In this document: piece by piece, positions 1-9,237 of the stretch | Numbering within the stretch: position 1 is the stretch's first letter | Layout of the letters: every line of letters begins with the position of its first letter | Assembly: GCA_905221615.1 (NCBI GenBank) | Contig: CAJNDT010006000.1 | Span: 1-64,000 of the forward strand | Direction of reading: 5' to 3' | Length of the DNA: 64,000 nt | Source: Symbiodinium sp. CCMP2592 | Taxonomy: Eukaryota; Sar; Dinophyceae; Suessiales; Symbiodiniaceae | Notes under the pieces: generated by a model | What the model was told of the DNA's origin: nothing | The model's database searches: none | The model's input: only the letters and a program-made list of their open reading frames with translations | Position numbers and translations under genes: made by a program

Positions 1-13
1 TCAGGAAGATGCC

Positions 14-1072
14 ATGTGGAAGAGCATCAAGATCCAAGGATGCACTCACGGGCAACGTTATGCCTTTCGGGATCCTGTATCTCCCGGAACCGCCGTCGAG
101 CTCGGCTACTGCAAGGATGAATGGGAGTACATTGCCGCAAACGTCGCGTTGCATCCTAAGTGGTCTGACGTGTGCTCGTCCAAACATTTGCACATGACCG
201 ATTCGGACGCTAAGGATCGATCTGATAAATGCGAGTTGACTAGCCAAATCTCCAGGAGATTGCTTAAAGCCTTGAAATTTCAGGCAAAGGGCGATGGGAG
301 ATTGGTAGCCATGCCGTCGAAGGCTGGTGGACGAAAGCCTGACCGCATGATTGTTGACCTCTGTGGCTTGGGCAATGGCTACGCCGTGCCTAAGTCCACT
401 AAGGGATGCGCTCGCATAACTTGCAAGGAGCTGATTGGCTCTAAGGCCGATGAGGACAGCCTTATCGGTGCAATGAAGGATGCGTGCCGGAATGACCTGC
501 GCACACCTGTGCTATTCGTGGCATCGCTTTTGCGATCAGGTGCTGGTCCTGGAAGTAGTGAAGGGGCCTGCGTGGGGGGTGAGAAACGTTCCGGTGGGAA
601 GTACAAGGTTTTCAGAAGTGTCTTGAAATCTCTCAAACGCCTGCTGAAGAAGTGTGCGGAATTTTCCGACGTCTATTTTTCGCTTGACATGCCTTCTTCA
701 TGTTCATGTTGGTCATGGCCAGAGTTGCATGCTCTTGTTTCAAGTGGCAAGGTGACGAAGGTTAAGATTGATGATCATGTTGGTGCTGGTGGCGATGGTG
801 GTGGACGCAGGATCATGTTCTCTAACCTGCCTGAAGCGGATCGTTTGATGGTGAGACTGGATGATTGCTTGGACCATGAATCAAAGAGCAGTTTGTCGCA
901 GCGCATTGATGTTTCATGGCGGTCGATTGCGAGGAATGTTCGCAGCCTTGTTCGAGCTCATGTCAGTGTCAGTCACGATGCACATGAATCTGAGGACATT
1001 GCATGGCAGCCACATCAGTGTGTAGACGCTGATGAAGGGGCTATTAGACAGCCCCAACTAAGGAACAACTAA
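14..1072 (+). CDS. Hypothetical protein of the left multi-ORF locus, possibly 5' partial
   Basis: A 352-residue open frame starting at ATG 14. The frame may extend left of the window, so the true start is uncertain. I do not recognise a catalytic domain. A basic Lys/Arg/Ser-rich segment sits in the middle, and a short Cys/Trp motif (SCSCWSWPEL) lies near residue 235, followed by a Gly-rich stretch. From memory, Trp/Pro/Cys motifs of this kind occur in dinoflagellate retroelement polyproteins, but I cannot check this here. Only 112 bases separate its stop from the next ATG on the same strand. With the following frames it forms nearly continuous coding DNA to 8651, so it may be the tail of one large element protein. 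Confidence 0.5.
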   Translation: MWKSIKIQGCTHGQRYAFRDPVSPGTAVELGYCKDEWEYIAANVALHPKWSDVCSSKHLHMTDSDAKDRSDKCELTSQISRRLLKALKFQAKGDGRLVAMPSKAGGRKPDRMIVDLCGLGNGYAVPKSTKGCARITCKELIGSKADEDSLIGAMKDACRNDLRTPVLFVASLLRSGAGPGSSEGACVGGEKRSGGKYKVFRSVLKSLKRLLKKCAEFSDVYFSLDMPSSCSCWSWPELHALVSSGKVTKVKIDDHVGAGGDGGGRRIMFSNLPEADRLMVRLDDCLDHESKSSLSQRIDVSWRSIARNVRSLVRAHVSVSHDAHESEDIAWQPHQCVDADEGAIRQPQLRNN

Positions 1073-1184
1073 GGTCTGACCAGACGGATCGGGGAAGGGT
1101 GCCTCTTACGGAGAACCCGGAACCGTGAAGTCGGGTAGGGTGTAGGGACTTCTCTCCTACGGAGGAAGGACCGAACCCCGAGCC

Positions 1185-2036
1185 ATGGCTGAAAGCTACA
1201 ATGCCTACGAGCTGGCCTTCGAAGGAGTGGACCACGAAGAAGTTTTCCCATCTGGTGGGATGCTGCGGACGTTTCTGAAGTTCCACAAGTTCCTGGAGAT
1301 GTATCCTGGGGATTCGTCGCAGAGCGTTTCGCTCCCGCCAAAGATTACGAAAGACAAAGTGGTCGACAATGATCTCATTCGCACATGGGCAGCTTTCAAA
1401 GCACCTCCGTTGCTCTTGCTGTTCACGTGTGCAAATCTGTCGCCAGGAGGGGATCTTTCCATTCGAGTCCGAGAAATCCTCAAGGCTTGCATATTTGCTG
1501 CCCCGGAGGAGTACATGGACAAGCCCTATGGGGAGATACTCGCCATGGTCATCAAGTTTGGTGGAGGTCTCAAAAACATTGTTGCTGACTACGAAGGGAA
1601 GTTCAGTGCCATCACAAGATTTATGGTGGACGAGGAAGTGATCCGCGATGATGCAAAGTTGGCTGTGGTTGAACTGGAACAAGAAAGAAAACAAGTTCGT
1701 TTCGACTTGAACACTGCGACCAGGAACATCGTCAGCGCGGACGTGTACTACAATCTCGCCGTTCTCATCAACTCCGTGGAGACGCCTTACCAGACCGTGA
1801 CAGACACGAGAATTCAACAATGGTATACGGTGAATCAGGACTACTACCACAAGTTGCCCATGTCAGGCAGGGCACCTGACCAATCCGACTTGTTGGGAGA
1901 ACCTACGTTATGTAGGGTGTGCAAGCTGATGTACATGTTCGCAAAGCACACGGGTATGGACTTCGGACCTACAACCAGGAATGCGCAGCGAGCAACGATG
2001 GCGCTACGCCAATCAACGTTCACCAGCTGGCTTTGA
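1185..2036 (+). CDS. Hypothetical protein, N-terminal part of the multi-ORF locus
   Basis: The 283-residue frame starts at ATG 1185 in gccATGgct. The protein is soluble and mixed alpha/beta in character. It has a CRVC pair near residue 244, followed by MYMFAKH. The coding signal leaves this frame somewhere in 1960-2000 and continues in the frame listed as 1919-2923, so the last few residues here are probably not native. I do not recognise the family. The frame change could be a single-base indel, a short intron or programmed frameshifting, and the sequence alone does not decide. Confidence 0.55.
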   Translation: MAESYNAYELAFEGVDHEEVFPSGGMLRTFLKFHKFLEMYPGDSSQSVSLPPKITKDKVVDNDLIRTWAAFKAPPLLLLFTCANLSPGGDLSIRVREILKACIFAAPEEYMDKPYGEILAMVIKFGGGLKNIVADYEGKFSAITRFMVDEEVIRDDAKLAVVELEQERKQVRFDLNTATRNIVSADVYYNLAVLINSVETPYQTVTDTRIQQWYTVNQDYYHKLPMSGRAPDQSDLLGEPTLCRVCKLMYMFAKHTGMDFGPTTRNAQRATMALRQSTFTSWL

Positions 2037-2923
2037 TGATGCGCACATTGCCTCAAGTCATGGGACATCCGCTCGCCTTTGCGATGAACTCACTCCAGGC
2101 GTTCAGTGTCTGTCTCCACGTGCTTCATTCCTACGTATCATGGGTCGATCCACAAACTGGACTCCCGCATTACAGATGGTCTAACGACGTGCTCCCTGAT
2201 TCCGACTACACCACGTATGCTTTCCTCAAGCACCATGTGGATACAGTATGTGCAGCTCAGGACAAGAACGGTTTCCAATTGCCGGATGCGTTCCGTGGCT
2301 ACACCTGGAATCAATGCGGAGTTGAATCTGGGTACGTGGTCGACTGCTCTACCAAACGCGCCACATTGGGCATATGGGAAGCGGAATTCCAACAGCTGAG
2401 GGCACCAAATCCGCTTATGCAAGATGATGGCCTATTTCCGCCCAACCTTCAACGGCATCCTAGCTGGGTATACTCAACGGGGAGAGTTGCGATGCCTACG
2501 GCAAGCAACCTCGAACCGGAAGGAATCGTGCACCCTGAGCATGGAAGAAAGCCGGAACAATCGCAAGGATCCGCTGCCGGACCTCGAGCCACCCCTAGCC
2601 ACGGACCAAAGAGGGCAAGGACGGACGAGGCAACGGCATCGGCGTCGTCATCTTCTGCGGAACCTCCTCCACAACAACCGACTTCGCAGCCGGAAGAGGA
2701 ACCATCGCAACCGACATGGGAGGAAGCTCCAATCCCCGCTGGCGCTCAAGAAAGTTGGTACCATTATGTCAACATCGATGAGAAGGGCTGTCGTTCGATC
2801 TTGCTGACGACGACCCGTGATCAAGACGAGTACCAACCACGACGTGGGGACCACACCGATTCAGCATTACGTCAGAAGACTGGTGACCTATTTGGCAAGG
2901 ATCCGTTCCGTCTCTCAAAATGA
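1919..2923 (+). CDS. Hypothetical protein, continuation in a second frame, Pro/Gln/Glu-rich tail
   Basis: The useful part begins near 1975, where it takes over from the preceding frame. It starts with a predicted helical segment (VHQLALMMRTLPQ) and an aromatic region with WVDPQTGLPHY. From about 2500 it becomes low complexity: charged, Ser/Ala-rich, then Pro/Gln/Glu-rich with a basic KRARTDE patch. Near 2817-2923 the coding signal passes back into the frame of the next entry. I read this as a linker between two folded parts of one larger protein, now out of register. No family is recognised. Confidence 0.5.
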   Translation: MQADVHVRKAHGYGLRTYNQECAASNDGATPINVHQLALMMRTLPQVMGHPLAFAMNSLQAFSVCLHVLHSYVSWVDPQTGLPHYRWSNDVLPDSDYTTYAFLKHHVDTVCAAQDKNGFQLPDAFRGYTWNQCGVESGYVVDCSTKRATLGIWEAEFQQLRAPNPLMQDDGLFPPNLQRHPSWVYSTGRVAMPTASNLEPEGIVHPEHGRKPEQSQGSAAGPRATPSHGPKRARTDEATASASSSSAEPPPQQPTSQPEEEPSQPTWEEAPIPAGAQESWYHYVNIDEKGCRSILLTTTRDQDEYQPRRGDHTDSALRQKTGDLFGKDPFRLSK

Positions 2924-5558
2924 TGACAAGGGTCTCAACCTGAAGGTCTACGTGAAGCTGAGTACAAAGGTGTGGTTACGGATGTATTCACGACTGTACC
3001 ATGCATTGGCATTGGTATCATGCGTGCATCTTCCTTCTCCTCCGATGCTTACCTCGGCAGTGATGATCGAGGCAGACAGCGATCTTGTCGACAACGATGA
3101 AATTCCGGAAGAAGCAAGGATCAACACCATGAACACGCTGAATGGATTTCGCAATAGTTTGGGTATGGGTGGCAAACCCGATGCCGCGACTATACGCTCA
3201 CAGTGCACAATCCTCGTCCAGGACTTTGACATGGTTGCAAGGACCAGGGGATCAACGCACACGGTGAGAGAGAACCTCGGCATGCATGGATGGAGCGAGG
3301 TCTACATTGTGAGCCCGTCGATCACCGCAGGTGCCAACTACAACTCCCAAGTCACAAAAGGATCGTTGGAATCTGTGAATGCGACATTGGATGGCTTGAC
3401 TGAAGAGCAGCTTGCAACCGTCACATTGCATTACCATCTGTCTCTCCAGGCGATCCTCATCGAGAACATGTCCTTTCCGATGAGTGAGGTTGGAGACGGA
3501 GCAGCAATTCGCACTGACTTGCAGCGACAGCTCAAGATCACGTACGTTGACCCTATCATTGCGGCAGGGAAGCGTACCACGCGCCCTCCAATTGTCAACA
3601 TCAATCACGACTTACGGTTCGTTGGAGCAGCTAGCAATTACCTTCAGCACAAAGCTTCTCTGTTCAACGGTTTCCACGCGCTGGGAATGTACATTGAACT
3701 GGAGTTGCGGGCCCGAGCATGCGTGGTGATTCATGGATCTTCGTTTTGGTCAAGAATGTACAGCCAGATGAAACATGCGTCGTCAGGCGTGCATACACTG
3801 TCAGCCGAAAAGGTGCCAGCACCGGACAATCGGGTCAGGTTCAAATTGGGCTTCGCTATCTACGAGAAGCAGCTGTTCTGCGAGAAGATGGTATCCACGT
3901 GCTTTGTTGAGGCATCGAAAGTTCGCTCATGGGACGAAACTGTCCGAACCGACTCAGTCGCTCACCCGTCGCTTGTCGAGATTTGGGAGGACAAGAGTGA
4001 AGTCAAGACGTCCACCAAGATTTCGCAGACATGGTTTACGGGAGAACAGCAGCAACAGATCAGGTCGGGTGCCCAGGGTGACACGGTCGCTGAATCGTCC
4101 ACAGTCACCTGGCAGGACTTTGACATCGCCATGACCGTCCCCGAAGCCTACTACGACAACAGGCACTACTGGTTCCGGATCGACACCTATGCGACCCCGA
4201 ACACCGGTTATGTCAAAGGGAGAACGTTCTATTGCCCTGGATGTGACGCAATGAAGTTGGCTGAGTGCTACGCACAGGCCTTCTTCAAGCCGACCGGAAA
4301 CGGGTATCCTGGACACTGCATTGGGTGCGCGCATACTTCAGCCTTGAAGATGCAGCATCAAATCGGCTCCTTCAATGACTTGGTCGCGTCCCAGAAGTAC
4401 ACCTTGGCTTGCGCAAAGCACCTTTATGACCTGAGGCTTCAATTTGTGGACCCGCGCATGGACATCAAGGAGTTCCTCAAAGCTTGTGCGGAAGTGGTCT
4501 ACGAAGACATTGGCAAGACGGTTTCTCACTACGGTGGTCTCCGAATCACAGCCAGTCAGGCCATCGAGTACGCGGCATGGGGAAAGGCCAAACAGTTGGC
4601 ATGGGACAGGGGATACGATTCCGAAGGCAAGACATGCTACATCTGCTACTACGATGCCGGGAACTGCGCTTATGCTGGTTTCATGAGAATGCTTTTGACT
4701 CCGGAAGAGCGCCAAGAATGCTACAGAGGGTCAGCCTTGCCCAAGGAGGAACTCCTGGGTGACACGGTGGAGCTGGCGCTCGGGCTTCTTACAATTGCAA
4801 TGAGACACCCAAGTCATTTTCCGAATTGGGGTGGCCTTGAGGGAGCAAATGCGTGCATGAGGGGAATCGAAAGATCATTCTTCCGCTACGCGTCGGCCGA
4901 AGCTATCGAGCTGATCACGGTTGACTCCCCACGCAAAAGGACACCGCCCAAGAAGAATGAAGCAGTCGCTGAGATCGTCAACAACATGTCCGCTGACCTC
5001 GTGATTGATTTCACAGTGATCGTCGATGGTGATATCTACCCCGTAGAGATTGCGAGAACCGACGAGACACAGGCCGCTGACAACGTCACGGACGATCCAG
5101 GGTTCTCCGTTGCTCCACCAATACCTGCACAGGATGTAGATGTGGATGCGCAACCCGAAGAAGAACAAGGTGCAGAAGGCCCTGATCCCAGGCAGGCGAT
5201 TCGTGAAGGATTTGTCGCACAGCTTCAGGACTATGTGGGAGTGCTCGCTCAGGGCGAAATGTCGGTCGGGAGTGACCGCCTCACGTTCTGTATCGCTTGT
5301 GGCAGTGATCTACACACTCTGTCCAATTGCACGGAAAATTCTGCAACCCGGGATCTGGTACTTCGAGGCATCCAGATCATCAAGGAAAGCCTTCTTCGAT
5401 ATCCACGTCGAGTACCTCCACAAGAGGCTGAGCCAATGGACGTTGACACCACAGACCATGTGAGTGTTGCATCCTCGGACCGACGACCCAAGACGACCCA
5501 CCGGCCAAAGCCCGACCGCGACGCGGAGGCGAAGCCGTACGGGGTGATGTGGTCTTGA
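2817..5558 (+). CDS. Large hypothetical protein with Cys-pair clusters
   Basis: An open frame of 913 codons. The first in-frame start-like codon is GTG 2817. The real coding part probably begins near 2900, where the previous frame ends. Visible features are a CPGC...CIGC four-cysteine cluster near residues 475-505 (treble-clef or zinc-ribbon style), a CYICYYDAGNC cluster near 612, a basic KRTPPKK patch, an acidic linker (residues 750-790) and a CIACGSDLHTLSNC knuckle-like motif near 823. The tail is Pro/Arg-rich. The many paired cysteines suggest nucleic-acid-binding zinc sites (inference). No polymerase, protease or integrase motif is visible. The frame ends at a TGA. The same frame then stays open to a second TGA at 5832, and after that encodes the Tpt1-like protein. 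Confidence 0.6.
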   Translation: MIKTSTNHDVGTTPIQHYVRRLVTYLARIRSVSQNDDKGLNLKVYVKLSTKVWLRMYSRLYHALALVSCVHLPSPPMLTSAVMIEADSDLVDNDEIPEEARINTMNTLNGFRNSLGMGGKPDAATIRSQCTILVQDFDMVARTRGSTHTVRENLGMHGWSEVYIVSPSITAGANYNSQVTKGSLESVNATLDGLTEEQLATVTLHYHLSLQAILIENMSFPMSEVGDGAAIRTDLQRQLKITYVDPIIAAGKRTTRPPIVNINHDLRFVGAASNYLQHKASLFNGFHALGMYIELELRARACVVIHGSSFWSRMYSQMKHASSGVHTLSAEKVPAPDNRVRFKLGFAIYEKQLFCEKMVSTCFVEASKVRSWDETVRTDSVAHPSLVEIWEDKSEVKTSTKISQTWFTGEQQQQIRSGAQGDTVAESSTVTWQDFDIAMTVPEAYYDNRHYWFRIDTYATPNTGYVKGRTFYCPGCDAMKLAECYAQAFFKPTGNGYPGHCIGCAHTSALKMQHQIGSFNDLVASQKYTLACAKHLYDLRLQFVDPRMDIKEFLKACAEVVYEDIGKTVSHYGGLRITASQAIEYAAWGKAKQLAWDRGYDSEGKTCYICYYDAGNCAYAGFMRMLLTPEERQECYRGSALPKEELLGDTVELALGLLTIAMRHPSHFPNWGGLEGANACMRGIERSFFRYASAEAIELITVDSPRKRTPPKKNEAVAEIVNNMSADLVIDFTVIVDGDIYPVEIARTDETQAADNVTDDPGFSVAPPIPAQDVDVDAQPEEEQGAEGPDPRQAIREGFVAQLQDYVGVLAQGEMSVGSDRLTFCIACGSDLHTLSNCTENSATRDLVLRGIQIIKESLLRYPRRVPPQEAEPMDVDTTDHVSVASSDRRPKTTHRPKPDRDAEAKPYGVMWS

Positions 5559-5879
5559 TCCGTTATGAGAACAAACACAAGCTCTGCACGGATGTGGAGA
5601 ACCGTCGGGGCCTACATGATGCTTGTGGCGTACCACTGCAGGAATCAGGACCAGAGAATAGCCAGCGGGTGGTGGACCTCATTGAGCAGCTTTCGGACCA
5701 TCGCGACCGACGCCTACCTCAACGAGGAGACCGTCCTAGCTTTGCGTTCGACGATACCACTCAGGGCTACACCAATGCAGGCTATGAATGCATCGGCGGC
5801 GGAAGGCCAATCCGGTGCGGAATTCTCGACCTGATCCCAACCAAGGGGTGCAAGCTTCATCAACAATCGATGGGACATC
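5559..5879 (+). other. Linking segment with two competing open frames
   Basis: Between the TGA at 5556-5558 and the start of the Tpt1-like region two plus frames are open. One is in register with both flanking proteins and is interrupted only by TGA 5832-5834. The other (5549-5959) is hydrophilic and uninterrupted. I cannot tell which is translated. The segment is recorded because it is the joint between the Cys-rich protein and the phosphotransferase-like protein. It could be readthrough, a short intron or decay. Confidence 0.4.
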
Positions 5880-8651
5880 GTGAACGAAGTTGTCCTTCGC
5901 AACATCACCCGTCAGCGCAGACTAAACGCGGATTGGGCGCTATCATGCATCCAATCTGACCTGCGTCACAGAATCGCCAGGCGCCCAGGCTCGCAATGGC
6001 TTGACAACAGGTGCCAGGTAGCATTCAGCAGCGTCATTCGATGTGATGAAGGAGGGTGGGTGCTGATCGAAGACTTGGTGAGGCATGAGCAACTATGGAC
6101 CCATGAAAGCAGACGCATCACCGAAGCGGTATCATGGTCCGATGAGCAACAGAGGAAGAGAGTGTACAATGAAAGACTTCAGCTATTGTTCCAAGGGAAC
6201 ATGCTCGCAGCCACGAAACGCCACAAGGCCAAGATTCGGTTGCAGTTCCTGGGAGTGAGAGTGAAGGACCCCGGCGTGGAAACTCTTGGATCCGCAGGTG
6301 CGAACATGTTGGTATCGGTTCCTGACCAGATCACGGAGATCCAGAACAATGATCGTTGCCGGCACAACCAGAGGTACCTGAACGTTTGCAACGGCTGGGT
6401 GAAGCCATGGGCAGTTCGGGCTACGAGTGGTCACTCTGCGCACTCAGATCCCCAGAACAATTTGCTTCAGTTGGACAAGAACAGGTTCGCAATATCTCCA
6501 TCTATGACCCTTTTGCAACGTCTTGGAGGCGCGTTCCACGCTACGGCATGCCGCAACCTGGATTCCATTGTCACGCAAGGCATCATGCCTGGTTCGGAGG
6601 ACCCCGACGGGGACTTCGCCCATAGGCGCCAATTTCGAGGCAACCAAGGCGGCAGACTCCACAGCTATTGGGGGGTGTTTGCACCGTTCGATCACCGGAA
6701 TGCGACGACCAAGATGCGGGTACATGGACGCGATGCCAAGCACATGCCACTGGCGGTCCTTCATGTCCCATCGCAGGACCTTGCACGAGAAGATGGACGT
6801 ATCACAGACAGCGGCATCATGATCGTTGGCCGGACGATACCGTTCCATTTCGTCAAGGAGGTATGGTTTTGCGTCCCGGATCCCCAAGATACACACTCTT
6901 TCGCTCTGGTGGAAAAGATCTACGATGAACGATTGGAGAAAGAGCTGGTGTTGGACTACAATGCATCACCGTTGCTTCCTGAGTTCGAGAGATACCGAAC
7001 GCCAAGCAAGATCATGGAATTGCTTTGCGAGATGCCTCCTGGACCCCACGACACAAGCAAGGAGCAGATCATTCGAGACCTCACGACTGTCCTGGAGTCC
7101 CACAGGGAGAACACGGTTCGGCATCACTACATGGACAAAGGGATCAAGTTTGTCATCAAGAATTGGCGACCCGAAGACCTACGCAGAGACGAAGATGGAA
7201 GGAGAATGAGGGTGTGCCCGGCATGCTACAACATCGTTCCAGCATGCTTCTCCCGATGTACGTCTTGCTGGTCACAGTTCGTTTCTAGCGGATATTACCA
7301 AGGTTCTCCACAACGGGAGACTCCTACGGAGATCCCCAGTGACTTCATTGCTCAGACAATGGAAGCCGCGGCAGCAGCAGTGCCTGAGGCGCCCGAAGAG
7401 GAGCAGGAAGCCATGGAGGTAGAGACCGTTGCGGAACCTGAGGAAATCCCAGAACCATCTGTCATCGCGGAGGACGATCCAGAACAGGAAACTGATGAAG
7501 AAATGGACATAGAGCCAGGAGAGGACTTTGATGACGCAGTACCAGATGCAGTTGCACAGGAACGCCGTCCCGTCTTCATTACCGGCCAGTCTTTGAACAT
7601 CGATCCTGAGCTACAACTCGCACGTACCGCCATGCAGCCATCCTACTACTCAGGGAAGCGAAATGCCCATTGCATCGACGCCAACATGGTCGCTCTTTCG
7701 TATATGGCTTTCGTGGTGTGCAGGACTATCTACAAGGCTTGGTCAGGCTTCGCGAAGTGGGCTACTATGCCGTTGTTTCAGATGAAGGAGAATTTCGCGC
7801 TTGGCCAACGCTATGATGTGCTTGGAAAGTGGGGATCATTGGCTGTAGTGGACAGAGAGACTGGTGTGAGCAGGGATGTGACTGATGAGGAGATCATTCG
7901 CTTTGCCAAGGAACCTGAGAACTTCAAGCAGTATGAGCCCAACGGGACTTACACTTTGAAGCGCTTCCGGACGAATCAGATGCTTTCGTTGATTACACGG
8001 GGAGCCAACATGATGGGAATTGGCAGGGACAACTTCAACCCTACTACGTACTTGAAGAGCAACAGGGATGAAGACGTGAAGGCTATGCACTTTTGTTGCC
8101 TGAACGTCCTGTGCGAGGTGATTCCGATGGTGACGGGACACCAACAATTCTCAGTGCTACGACCAACGCCAACTGGACCGGTGGACTTCTTGTACATCGA
8201 CCCCGTCGGTATCCTGCTGACTCATTCCGATCATTCAGTCCAGACCATCGGGTTGCTGGTGGACCACAATGTGCAAATGCCTGCGCATTTCATGGACAGA
8301 TTGAACAGATCCAAGGCTGAGAGACAGCAAAACCCGACGACCAAGCGTACTGAAGCCCTACACCACATTTCGGCCGCTGACTATCTCCCTCCAGGTGGTA
8401 CTTCCATTCTGGACACGCCTGTCACAACGGAGGAATGTGCAAGCGCTTCTTCGGCCAAGGGACCTTCAAAAGGGCGTGAGAGAACCGGAGGTGAACAGCA
8501 TGGAGGCTGGAACGCCAACACCTACTATGACTACACCGCCGGCAAAGGCCGAAACAAAGGCAAGGACAAAGGAAAGCAAAGGGAACAGTATCCAGAGGAA
8601 AACCTCCGGCCCTGGGACCGCGATCCTGCGACCACGCGAAGATGGAGATGA
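5880..8651 (+). CDS. Tpt1/KptA-like RNA 2'-phosphotransferase domain protein
   Basis: An open frame of 923 codons whose first start-like codon is GTG 5880; the frame is open upstream to 5835. The N-terminal third matches the Tpt1/KptA layout. An LRH motif lies at residues 28-30 in a LSxxxxxLRHxxxRRP context, followed by a DEGGWVLIEDL segment (56-66), RATSGHS at 180-186 (family pattern R-A-x-Q-G-H-S), FHATACRNLDSIVTQGI at 219-235 (family H-G-T...I...G-L), and an Arg/His-rich RVHGRDAKHMPLAV segment near 280. Tpt1 enzymes remove a 2'-phosphate from spliced tRNA using NAD+. Arg-His, Arg and a further Arg are the known catalytic residues and plausible counterparts are present. Downstream are a CPAC...CTSC cluster near 448-465, an acidic Glu/Ala-rich linker (490-560), a second unknown globular region (580-800) and a Gly/Lys-rich tail. 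The substrate here is unknown. The domain call is fairly strong; activity is inferred. Confidence 0.72.
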   Translation: MNEVVLRNITRQRRLNADWALSCIQSDLRHRIARRPGSQWLDNRCQVAFSSVIRCDEGGWVLIEDLVRHEQLWTHESRRITEAVSWSDEQQRKRVYNERLQLLFQGNMLAATKRHKAKIRLQFLGVRVKDPGVETLGSAGANMLVSVPDQITEIQNNDRCRHNQRYLNVCNGWVKPWAVRATSGHSAHSDPQNNLLQLDKNRFAISPSMTLLQRLGGAFHATACRNLDSIVTQGIMPGSEDPDGDFAHRRQFRGNQGGRLHSYWGVFAPFDHRNATTKMRVHGRDAKHMPLAVLHVPSQDLAREDGRITDSGIMIVGRTIPFHFVKEVWFCVPDPQDTHSFALVEKIYDERLEKELVLDYNASPLLPEFERYRTPSKIMELLCEMPPGPHDTSKEQIIRDLTTVLESHRENTVRHHYMDKGIKFVIKNWRPEDLRRDEDGRRMRVCPACYNIVPACFSRCTSCWSQFVSSGYYQGSPQRETPTEIPSDFIAQTMEAAAAAVPEAPEEEQEAMEVETVAEPEEIPEPSVIAEDDPEQETDEEMDIEPGEDFDDAVPDAVAQERRPVFITGQSLNIDPELQLARTAMQPSYYSGKRNAHCIDANMVALSYMAFVVCRTIYKAWSGFAKWATMPLFQMKENFALGQRYDVLGKWGSLAVVDRETGVSRDVTDEEIIRFAKEPENFKQYEPNGTYTLKRFRTNQMLSLITRGANMMGIGRDNFNPTTYLKSNRDEDVKAMHFCCLNVLCEVIPMVTGHQQFSVLRPTPTGPVDFLYIDPVGILLTHSDHSVQTIGLLVDHNVQMPAHFMDRLNRSKAERQQNPTTKRTEALHHISAADYLPPGGTSILDTPVTTEECASASSAKGPSKGRERTGGEQHGGWNANTYYDYTAGKGRNKGKDKGKQREQYPEENLRPWDRDPATTRRWR

Positions 8652-8995
8652 ATCAACGCTTGGTCTTCCTCGCCTATCAGTTCGTGACCTCTGAGCTTCG
8701 ACCATGGAATGCCATCGCGAATGCTTCTTTCTTCGGTGACGCCTGATTCGTTTGCCATTTCAGGGGATCGTTACTGACGTAGATGAGTGTCACACCGTTT
8801 CTAATTGGGATGCAAAGCTCTGATTTTCAATGTCAACGTTGCGGCGGAACATTTTCTGTTGTCCTATCGTGCCATCTTCCGGGTGAGCAGCGTCGGAGAC
8901 GCAACTCATGGGGGGTGCGAACGGACTGCGATGCCTTGTCAAGTTCTAAGGTGTCACTATAAGAGCCGTGAGCAAGACCGTGTAAAGTGCAAGAG

Positions 8996-9049
8996 AAGGG
9001 GGCACGCTACGCGTCCCTCGACTCTAAGGGGGCACGCTACGCGTCCCTC
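8996..9049 (+). repeat. Two identical 24-bp direct repeats, 30-bp period
   Basis: Copies at 8996-9019 and 9026-9049 are identical. Both contain the core gcacgctacgcgtccctc. A 6-base spacer separates them. They lie about 200 bases upstream of the Gag frame, so they may be leader or promoter repeats of the element. The function is unknown. Confidence 0.8.
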
Positions 9050-9083
9050 ATCTTTACCTTTCTATGTGACCGCCCACGCAACG

Positions 9084-9094
9084 TTTGGCTCAAG
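9084..9094 (+). promoter_or_regulatory. Spliced-leader-like tract upstream of Gag
   Basis: The 11 bases tttggctcaag match the 3' end of the conserved dinoflagellate trans-spliced leader exactly. The bases upstream do not match. A relict leader would be expected if a trans-spliced RNA of this element was once copied back into DNA. The tract is short enough that chance is possible. Confidence 0.35.
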
Positions 9095-9237
9095 TCAATG
9101 CCCATAGCTAAGTGCTATAAGTGTCTTCTATCCTGACCAATCAGAGCTATCCCGTTGCACAGACGAACCGCCGCCGGCAGTGAGTGAAAAAGGAACGGCC
9201 GCCGGTTCTGCCTGCATAGGATTGCACGTGTGGAAGT

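Larger units (their letters stand above)
8652..9237 (+). other. Noncoding stretch before the Copia element
   Basis: No convincing gene. It contains a 24-bp direct repeat pair (8996-9019 and 9026-9049) and a spliced-leader-like tract at 9084-9094. From about 9100 the DNA should be the untranslated leader of the Copia element. I looked for a matching 3' long terminal repeat in 17.9-18.4 kb and could not see one by eye. Confidence 0.5.

Noticed and set aside
8700-9230. Long terminal repeats of the Copia element
   Set aside because: I compared this region with 17895-18400 by eye and found no shared block beyond a few bases. A dot plot would be needed to exclude short or diverged repeats.
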